Origin: Oscillospiraceae bacterium
GTDB taxonomy: Bacteria > Bacillota > Clostridia > Oscillospirales > Ruminococcaceae
Assembly: GCA_017847885.1 (NCBI GenBank)
Contig: JAGAUA010000048.1
Coordinates: 1-37,512 of the forward strand
Direction: 5' to 3'
DNA length: 37,512 nucleotides
The notes under the pieces were generated by a model that saw only the letters and a list, made by a program, of their open reading frames with translations, made no database searches and was not told where the DNA came from. Position 1 is the first letter of the stretch. Every line of letters starts with the position of its first letter. Made by a program: the position numbers and the translations under genes. Positions 22,935-30,318 of the stretch are shown one piece after another.

Positions 22935-25052
22935 TTATTTATTTATCATTTTTTTGATTTCATGCACAAGCGTCGGTTTAACCTTTTTCGGCTTTTTATT
23001 CGCTGTGCTTTCGGAGTTTGCGTATGCTTCTTCGATAAACGCGGCTTGCGAATCAACAGGCTCTCCCTCGGTTTTTACGTGTACGTAAGTGCTGTCGGGG
23101 AGCATTTTTCTTGCCTTTACGTTGTCGCTTGTCAGCACATCGAAAATGTGCATTATTTTTTTCCGTGCGCGTATATCGTAAATGGGAACTGCAACCTCAA
23201 CGCGGCGCAGGGTGTTCCTCGTCATAAAGTCGGCGGAGCTGATATAAATTTTCCTGCGTTCGGGTGCGCCGAAAATGTATATGCGGCTATGTTCGAGATA
23301 CCTGCCCACAATGCTGGTAATCTCAATATTGTCGGTATAACCCTTAACGCCTGCAACAAGGCAGCATATTCCGCGGATAACCATGCGTATCTTTACTCCG
23401 CTTTGGGAAGCTTCAACAAGCTTGTCGATGAGAATTTTGTCCGTCAGCGAGTTAAGCTTCAGCCCGATGAAAGCGTCCTCGCCCTTTTTAGCGGCAGCTA
23501 TCTCGAAATCTATCATTTCGATTATGCGGTTTTGGAGGCAAAGCGGCGCAACAAGCAGCTTGTTTGTATGCTCAACGAGAGTGTTTGTGGACAGCGCGTT
23601 GAATACCATGAGCGCCTCCGCGCCGATATCCTGATTGGCTGTCATAAGACTTAGGTCGGTGTACAGCGCCGAGGTCTTTTCGTTGTAATTGCCCGTGCCT
23701 ATCTGGGTTATGTATTCAACCTTTCCGCCGCCTGTTTTACGGGTTATAAGCAGCAGCTTTGAGTGTACTTTAATGCTTTCCGGACCGTAAATAACGTTAC
23801 AGCCTGCGTGCTCGAGACGCTTTGACCAGCCGATGTTGTTTTCCTCATCAAAACGGGCGCGCAGCTCAACAAGAACAAGCACGTCCTTGCCGTTTTCCGC
23901 AGCGGAAATAAGAGCGTCGATAACCTTTGAGTTTGAGGCAACGCGGTACAAAGTGATTTTTATGGATACCACAGATGGGTCAAATGCCGCCTCGTTAAGC
24001 AGGCGCAGAAACGGCTTGATAGACTCAAAGGGGTAAGAAAGCAGGATATCCTTGCGCAGTATCTGGGGTATCATAAGCTTATCCTTTACTACATTGCAGG
24101 GCGGCTGGGGGTCTGCTCTGCCGTAGAAAAGCAGCGGCAGATTTTCCTCAAGACGGCTGCGGAGGGTGAAAACAAAGGAAAGGTCAAGGGGAGACTCCAT
24201 TCGGAAAACCTGCTTTGAAGCAAGCTCCAGCTTTTCGCACAGATATTTTACCGCGGCGTCGCCCAGCTTACGTGAAAGCTCCATACGAACAGGGGAGAGC
24301 TTCTTCCGCTTTTTTAGAAGCTGGGACATAACATCGCGAAGGTCAACGTCGTGGTCGTAAAGAGCCTCTTCCATGTTAATATCTGCATTACGTGTAATGC
24401 GGATAATAGACTTGTCGAGAATTTTGTAATTTTCAAAGATAAGCGGCATATAGTGAAGGATAAGCTCCTCAACAAGCATAAAACGCTGCTTTGAGCCGGG
24501 GAGGAATATTACCCTTGAAAAAGTGCCGCTTGCAGGAACAAGTCCAATTTTTACGGAGGATTTTGATTCGAGGTGCGCAACCGCATATATCTCCTTGTTT
24601 TTAAGAAACGGGAAAGGGTGCCGTTTATCAATTACCTGCGGCGAAATAAGCGGCAGTATCTCGGAGGTGAAGTACAGCTTTAAGTATTCTTCCTCCTCTG
24701 ATGAAAGCGCGCGGAAATCCACCTGTTCAACGCCGTGCTTTTCAAGCTCGGACATAATCCCCGCATATGCCTTGTCGCGCATAGGGTTAAGCTCCGAAAC
24801 ACGCTTGAAAATTGCGTCAAGCTGCTCCGAGCAGGTCATATCTGTTTTGTTCTCGCGGTCGTCGGCGTTAACGAGGGTACGGTCGTAAAGAGAGCCGACT
24901 CTTATCATAAAGAACTCGTCAAGATTTGACTGGAATATCGCCGCAAACATAAGTCTTTCGCAAAGGGGGACGTTTGGGTCAACAGCTTCTTCAAGGACGC
25001 GTTCGTTGAATTTCAGCCATGAAAGCTCACGGTTGTCATAATATTGCTTCAT
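22935..25052 (-). CDS. ppk: Polyphosphate kinase 1
   Basis: 705 residues, the usual length. It polymerises ATP gamma-phosphate into polyphosphate and can run in reverse. The N domain begins YYDNRELSWLKFNERVLEEA, and the head domain follows. The autophosphorylated catalytic histidine is H430 in KVHSKLLL. The second phospholipase-D-like motif reads GRYLEHSRIYIFG. The basic C-terminal tail (KKPKKVKPTLVHEIKK) is typical. GGGAGG precedes the ATG. No exopolyphosphatase gene is next to it. Confidence 0.97.
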   Translation of the reverse strand: MKQYYDNRELSWLKFNERVLEEAVDPNVPLCERLMFAAIFQSNLDEFFMIRVGSLYDRTLVNADDRENKTDMTCSEQLDAIFKRVSELNPMRDKAYAGIMSELEKHGVEQVDFRALSSEEEEYLKLYFTSEILPLISPQVIDKRHPFPFLKNKEIYAVAHLESKSSVKIGLVPASGTFSRVIFLPGSKQRFMLVEELILHYMPLIFENYKILDKSIIRITRNADINMEEALYDHDVDLRDVMSQLLKKRKKLSPVRMELSRKLGDAAVKYLCEKLELASKQVFRMESPLDLSFVFTLRSRLEENLPLLFYGRADPQPPCNVVKDKLMIPQILRKDILLSYPFESIKPFLRLLNEAAFDPSVVSIKITLYRVASNSKVIDALISAAENGKDVLVLVELRARFDEENNIGWSKRLEHAGCNVIYGPESIKVHSKLLLITRKTGGGKVEYITQIGTGNYNEKTSALYTDLSLMTANQDIGAEALMVFNALSTNTLVEHTNKLLVAPLCLQNRIIEMIDFEIAAAKKGEDAFIGLKLNSLTDKILIDKLVEASQSGVKIRMVIRGICCLVAGVKGYTDNIEITSIVGRYLEHSRIYIFGAPERRKIYISSADFMTRNTLRRVEVAVPIYDIRARKKIMHIFDVLTSDNVKARKMLPDSTYVHVKTEGEPVDSQAAFIEEAYANSESTANKKPKKVKPTLVHEIKKMINK

Positions 25053-25168
25053 AGGAAAACCTCCCGAAATTTTTATACCATTTATATAATTATATTGTTG
25101 CAGGAGGAAAAAGTCAAGGCAAAATGCCGAATTTAAGAAAAATACACATGGATTTAATCAGTGCTTCC

Positions 25169-26143
25169 TTAATTCTGCATTTTTATCTGTTCGCCCTTAA
25201 TAAGCGGATACCGCGACAGGCATTTGCCGTCCAGGTCTTCGTTATGCATATTTACTGCGGTTATCTGGTGATTTTCGTAGGTCGTGTAGTAGTAAATGCC
25301 CTTGTCGGCATTGCAGCAGGAGGTGTAGAGGGTTATCTCGAATTTGCCCTCGCCCACGTCGCAGCAGCCTCTCTGCTGGTCCACGGAGCCGAGAATGTGG
25401 AAGAACTGGCTGACGCTTTCCGCTTCGGAGTCTCCGGAAACCGAATTCATTTTTGTGAAAGCAACTTTTACAAAGCGTGACTGTGAGGACAGGTCTCCGG
25501 GAAGTCCCAGCGCTCCCATGCCGCGGCTGTATGTGTGCAGGGAAAGCTTGTCCGAAAAATTATTTTTAGGCGATTTGGGGGACAGGTGCATATAATTGTT
25601 AAGATTGAACATCTGCTCGTCAAAAGGTGGATTATTTGTCAGCACGCCAACGGGGTTGTCGTAGACGCGTATGCCCTCCTTTACGGACTCCACGGTAATT
25701 GCTTCATTGCGGTCGGCAATTATCCAATGAAGCTGTGCAAGGGGCAGCTCCTTGCTGAATGGGGTGTTGATAAGGTTGATTTTTTCAAGCAGACGGCGTG
25801 CTTCCTTGACCCTTGCGCATTGGCTCAGTATCCACGGGATAAACTCAAACTGGGCAATATTATCCTTATCGGACGCCATTTCCTTGTAGTCTGCATTGCC
25901 CACAAAGTTCAGACCTGCCATTCCGAGACCTTTTTCGTTAACGGCGTCATAATAAAGGGGATAATCCTCAGCAATATAAGCCATGCCGATAATTGCATAA
26001 TGATTTTCGGCAATACCCATGCTGCGGAAGTTAAAAGGGTAGTTCCGCGGCGTGACCGTGACCTCGTCGCCGTAGGAAAACTCGTAATCAAGGGTTCTGC
26101 CGAAGTAAAAATCCTTTGTTTTGTAGGTTGCTGCCGTACACAT
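25169..26143 (-). CDS. Choloylglycine hydrolase family enzyme (bile salt hydrolase or penicillin V acylase type)
   Basis: 324 residues, the normal length for this Ntn-hydrolase family. After removal of Met1 the nucleophile is Cys2 (MCTAATY). The other catalytic positions are intact: R16, D19, N79 in GLN, N171 in LTNNP and R223 in SRFVK. The enzymes split the amide bond of conjugated bile acids or related N-acyl amides; the bile salt form is common in gut bacteria and protects them from bile. No signal peptide, so it acts in the cytoplasm. Substrate preference cannot be decided by reading alone. Its upstream side is occupied by element copy 2, beginning 31 bp before the ATG. Confidence 0.92.
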   Translation of the reverse strand: MCTAATYKTKDFYFGRTLDYEFSYGDEVTVTPRNYPFNFRSMGIAENHYAIIGMAYIAEDYPLYYDAVNEKGLGMAGLNFVGNADYKEMASDKDNIAQFEFIPWILSQCARVKEARRLLEKINLINTPFSKELPLAQLHWIIADRNEAITVESVKEGIRVYDNPVGVLTNNPPFDEQMFNLNNYMHLSPKSPKNNFSDKLSLHTYSRGMGALGLPGDLSSQSRFVKVAFTKMNSVSGDSEAESVSQFFHILGSVDQQRGCCDVGEGKFEITLYTSCCNADKGIYYYTTYENHQITAVNMHNEDLDGKCLSRYPLIKGEQIKMQN

Positions 26144-26173
26144 AAGAAAACCTCCGTAAAAATTATTTTAACT

Positions 26174-26362
26174 TTATACTATTTCCTAATCAACCTATAG
26201 ACAAGGTCTATAGGTTGATCCCACCGCTTTGCGGTGGGTGCGGCGAAGCCGCAGGAAAGCCGTTCAATACTAATTTCGTCAAAACCATAGGTTTTGACTT
26301 GCCGCCTTTCAGGCGGCTCTCCTTATAGACAAAGTCTATAAGGAGATTAGGAATTAGTATTA
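26174..26362 (-). repeat. Hairpin-chain MITE-like element, copy 2 (inverted)
   Basis: Exactly 189 bp, like the end copies, but reversed. It is flanked by TTA (26174-26176 and 26360-26362). About 12 bases differ from copy 1. Most lie in hairpin loops (AAA to AAG, GCA to ATA, TTT to AAA, TTT to TTC) and none breaks a stem. A paired T-to-C and T-to-G change beside the CCACCGC stem adds one base pair. It stands between the divergent bile salt hydrolase-like gene and the signalling operon. Confidence 0.9.
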
Positions 26363-26485
26363 TTATAGCTTTTTGCACCCAAAAAGTCAATTATATGCAA
26401 TAGGCTAAAATGTGAAAAGTTAGCATATTAATGTCATTTTAACTGCTTTTTTTAGTATAAACTGAATATAAAAAAGTATTCTTTA

Positions 26486-26513
26486 TTGACATTTTTACAA
26501 AAAAAGGTATAAT
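26486..26513 (+). promoter_or_regulatory. Promoter of the signalling operon
   Basis: TTGACA and TATAAT separated by 16 bases, about 71 bp before the TTG start of the first kinase gene. Confidence 0.75.
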
Positions 26514-26583
26514 TATGATGAGACAGTATGTTTTTGAAACCAGATTTAAGCATCAATGACATTTAATAAAGGATATGATTTGA

Positions 26584-29500
26584 TTGAAAAAAAAGAGAAT
26601 TAAATTACCCGGCAAATATCGCACGGCTTTATTTATTATTTTAGGTATCCTCGGCATATTCATTTTTATGAACATTGCTTTGATAAGCAATGCCGAAACG
26701 GAACGCATCGAAGCCGAGGGTCAGATGAGACTCAGCAACATTGCGGGGCGTGTGGACAGCAGCCTTTACCGCTCGGAGTGCCTTCTTGACAGCGTTGCAA
26801 TGCAGGTAGAGCAGATAATTTCCGCGGACGGCGACACATCGGCGCTGCTTGATGAATATTTCTGCCCCGAAACTATTGCGGACATAAACAGCAAGTCGGA
26901 CGGAAGCTGTTTCAGCGCGTATGCGGCATATAACGGCGAGCTTTACATAAACGATTTTGTTCCCGACAAAGACTTTGTTCTCGATGATCGTTCCTGGTAT
27001 GTGGGAGCAAAAAAACGCATGGGTTATATCAATGTTACCGAGCCGTATATCGACGCAAGCACGGGGGAAATGTGTTACAGCATATCCAAAATGCTTCCTG
27101 ACGGCTCAACGGTAGTCGGTCTTGACTTTAATTTCAGCGCGATACAGGAATACATCGAAGAAATGAGCGCAAATGGTTCGGGAACAAGCCTTATCGTTAA
27201 TGACAACGGCATGATCGTCGGACATTCAAATGCGGAATATGTTGGCAGGGATTACAGAGAGCTGGAATTCTATTACGAGCTTATCAATAAAGTATTCATG
27301 CTTTACGGCAAATCCTTCGATTATAAGGCTGACGGCGTGAGATACAACGTTTTTTCCGATAAGACCAACTATGACTGGTATCTTGTAGTATGCGTAAAGG
27401 GCGGTGCTGCAAATTCGAGCCTTAGCGCAAGCTCGCTGTACGTAGTTGCATTTATGCTTGTTCTGGCTGCTGCGGTCTTGGTATTTTTCATACATACCTG
27501 CCGAAGCAAGGCGGAAGCGGAAAACGCGCTTGCTTCAAAGAATGAATTCATTAAAAACATGAGCTCCGAGCTGAAGCGTCCGCTTTCAAGGATAATGAAC
27601 CGTGCGGACATTCTGGGCAGCTCCGGCGGAAGCGGCTCTGAAGCAGGAGCGGAAATTACCGACTGTGCCAAAGAATTAAGCCGTATTCTGGACGACAGTA
27701 TCTTAGCTTCAGACTATGCAAACAATGCGAAATACGCCGAAAAGAATAAAAATCCGAAAAAAGCCCCCAAAAAGCACACAGTAGTAAGGATGGTCCTTAT
27801 AACAGTCCTTATAAACATAGTGCTTTTGGTAACAGCTGTATTTACAATTATTTTTAACATATTTGTAGATACACAGCTTGGCAATGTCAAAATGGAAAAA
27901 GAGGCAAGCACCTATCTCAATCAGGTAAAGGATTGGTCGCTTACCAATAAAATGGTGCTTGACGTTATCTCGGACAGTATCGCTGCTCAGCCGGGCTTTG
28001 CCGATAATTATGATTTGGCTATTGCATATCTTGACAGCATTGTTTCAAAATATGATAACATTTCCGTTGCATATATATGTAATCCCGAATGGGAGCATAC
28101 TGTGCTTATGAACAACGGCTGGGAGCCCGATGAAAACTGGCACGTTGAAGAACGTCAATGGTACATAGATACCATGGTTTCAAAGGAAAATTTCAGCGTG
28201 TCGGCGCCATATCTTGACGAACAGACGGGACTTTACTGTATTACCCTCAGCAAAATAGTCTATGATGAAAAGGGTAATTTTATAGGAGTTCTCGGTATCG
28301 ACTATTACCTTGACAAGCTTATTGCCATTCTCGGAGAAAGCTATACCGATACAGGATATGCTTTTATTACGGACATTGACGGAAATATAATCAATCACCC
28401 GAACGAAGAATACCAGATGAAAACTGACAGTTCCGTAAATGTTTCGGATATCTGTTACAGACAAGCGCTTTCGGAGATAGACGTTGATTCCGTTATTTTC
28501 TTTGATTACGACGGCGAAAAAAAAGTCTGCTTTGCAATGAAGGAAGAAATTTCGGGCTTCAATGTATTTGCCGTAAGAAACTTTTGGAATGTTTTTGATA
28601 ATGCGTTGTATTCTTTCTCAATTTTCTTTATATTGTTTTTAATTTGCATAATTATTGTAAATGTTATAATGATAAGTCTTACAGGCTGGCAGACAAAGGT
28701 GAACAAGGAGCTTAAGGCGGCTGCCGACAAGGCAATACAGGCAGGCGAGGCGAAAAATAACTTCCTTGCAAACATGAGCCACGAGATAAGAACGCCTATA
28801 AACGCTGTTCTGGGTATGAATGAAATGATAATGCGGGAATCAAGCGAAAAGCAGATCGTGGAATATGCCGCAAACATTCAGAGCGCAGGCAGAACGCTTC
28901 TTTCCGTTATCAATGATATTCTCGATTTCTCGAAGATCGAATCGGGCAAAATGGAGATAGTACCCGTAGAGTATGATGTAAGCTCCCTTGTAAATGACAT
29001 AGTAAACATGGTCAAGGTAAGGGCGGAAAAGAAAAAGCTTAAATTTATCCCCGAAATTGACGAGGATATCCCTGCCGTTCTTTACGGCGATGATGTAAGG
29101 CTCAGGCAGATAATCACCAACATTCTCACCAACGCCGTGAAATACACTCCCGAGGGACACGTTCGTCTGAAAATGAAAGCCCTGCGGATACAGGACAAGG
29201 TCTTGCGGCTGGAGGTCAGCGTTTCCGATACGGGAATAGGCATAAAGGAAGAGGATATGGACAAGCTGTTCACGTCCTTCCAGCGGCTCGACCAGGAAAA
29301 GAACCGCAGCATCGAGGGCACGGGTCTTGGAATAACTATCGTTCAGCGCCTGCTTAACATGATGGGAAGCGAGCTGAATGTTTCCAGCGTTTACGGCGTA
29401 GGCTCAACATTTTCCTTCGTTGTGGAACAGAAAATAGTCAACCCCGACCCCATGGGCAATTACGAACAGCGGTTTAAGGCTACTGCCGAAAATATTGTTG

Positions 29501-30297
29501 ACGGCACCTCAAAAACTGCGCCCAATGCACGTATCCTCGTTGTGGACGATAACGAGACAAACCTGCTTGTTGCAAAAAATCTCCTCAAGCGCACACTTGC
29601 AAAGGTGGAAACTGCTCCAAGCGGCAGCGAATGTATCGAGCTTCTGCGGAAAAATATGTACGATATAGTTTTCCTTGACCATATGATGCCCGAAATGGAC
29701 GGTATTGTAACGCTGCAAAAAATCAAGGAGGAACAGCTTGCGGTGGGAACAGTATTTATCGCTCTTACGGCAAATGCTATCCACGGCGCAAAGCAGACCT
29801 ATCTTGAAGCCGGCTTTGACGATTATCTTTCAAAGCCGTTTACGGGCCACGATATAGAAAAATGCCTGTTCAGCCACTTGAGCAGAGATGTGATAAAGCT
29901 GGTTGAAGCCGATGATACCGCCGTTTCCGAAGAAAATACGGAAGCCGCCGATGTGGGCTCAAGGCTTGATATCGAAAAGGCGCTTTCGGCATTGGATAAC
30001 GACACCGAAGCGTATATGAGCGCCGTTTACGAGTTCTGCGACAATAACAGGTGCAACGACCTTGATTTTGCATATAATTTCAAGGACAGAAAAAGCTACC
30101 GCATAAGCCTTGAAAAGGCGGCGGAGGACGCTCAAAGGGTCGGACTTACCGAGCTTGAAAGCGCCGCACGGGAGCTTTGCAGCGCCTTTGACAGCAACAA
30201 TGAGGGCTTTATTGCCGCACATCACAACAGCTTTATAAATATGTACCGAAAAGCCGCTGAAAATCTCGAAGAAGCAGCTGACAGATATTTCTCGTAA
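26584..30297 (+). CDS. Hybrid histidine kinase with tandem dCache sensors and two degenerate phosphotransfer domains
   Basis: 1237 residues starting at TTG, ten bases after AAAGGA. Order: membrane helix (about 13-34), first dCache sensor (35-280), helix (285-303), a HisKA-like segment without its histidine (318-345, NMSSELKRPL, S328 in place of His), helix (402-427), second dCache (430-665), helix (675-699), complete HisKA with H733 (NMSHEIRTP), HATPase with N846/N850 and EGTGLG (911-916), receiver with D1032 and K1084, and a C-terminal Hpt-like bundle (about 1127-1235) with Ile1174 at the phosphohistidine position. Both sensors keep R-x-W-Y and a later Asp resembling the dCache amino-acid-binding motif. 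It looks like a duplicated sensor-kinase unit whose first catalytic half was lost. Confidence 0.9.
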   Translation: MKKKRIKLPGKYRTALFIILGILGIFIFMNIALISNAETERIEAEGQMRLSNIAGRVDSSLYRSECLLDSVAMQVEQIISADGDTSALLDEYFCPETIADINSKSDGSCFSAYAAYNGELYINDFVPDKDFVLDDRSWYVGAKKRMGYINVTEPYIDASTGEMCYSISKMLPDGSTVVGLDFNFSAIQEYIEEMSANGSGTSLIVNDNGMIVGHSNAEYVGRDYRELEFYYELINKVFMLYGKSFDYKADGVRYNVFSDKTNYDWYLVVCVKGGAANSSLSASSLYVVAFMLVLAAAVLVFFIHTCRSKAEAENALASKNEFIKNMSSELKRPLSRIMNRADILGSSGGSGSEAGAEITDCAKELSRILDDSILASDYANNAKYAEKNKNPKKAPKKHTVVRMVLITVLINIVLLVTAVFTIIFNIFVDTQLGNVKMEKEASTYLNQVKDWSLTNKMVLDVISDSIAAQPGFADNYDLAIAYLDSIVSKYDNISVAYICNPEWEHTVLMNNGWEPDENWHVEERQWYIDTMVSKENFSVSAPYLDEQTGLYCITLSKIVYDEKGNFIGVLGIDYYLDKLIAILGESYTDTGYAFITDIDGNIINHPNEEYQMKTDSSVNVSDICYRQALSEIDVDSVIFFDYDGEKKVCFAMKEEISGFNVFAVRNFWNVFDNALYSFSIFFILFLICIIIVNVIMISLTGWQTKVNKELKAAADKAIQAGEAKNNFLANMSHEIRTPINAVLGMNEMIMRESSEKQIVEYAANIQSAGRTLLSVINDILDFSKIESGKMEIVPVEYDVSSLVNDIVNMVKVRAEKKKLKFIPEIDEDIPAVLYGDDVRLRQIITNILTNAVKYTPEGHVRLKMKALRIQDKVLRLEVSVSDTGIGIKEEDMDKLFTSFQRLDQEKNRSIEGTGLGITIVQRLLNMMGSELNVSSVYGVGSTFSFVVEQKIVNPDPMGNYEQRFKATAENIVDGTSKTAPNARILVVDDNETNLLVAKNLLKRTLAKVETAPSGSECIELLRKNMYDIVFLDHMMPEMDGIVTLQKIKEEQLAVGTVFIALTANAIHGAKQTYLEAGFDDYLSKPFTGHDIEKCLFSHLSRDVIKLVEADDTAVSEENTEAADVGSRLDIEKALSALDNDTEAYMSAVYEFCDNNRCNDLDFAYNFKDRKSYRISLEKAAEDAQRVGLTELESAARELCSAFDSNNEGFIAAHHNSFINMYRKAAENLEEAADRYFS

Positions 30298-30318
30298 CGG
30301 CTTAAATGGAGGTAAATC

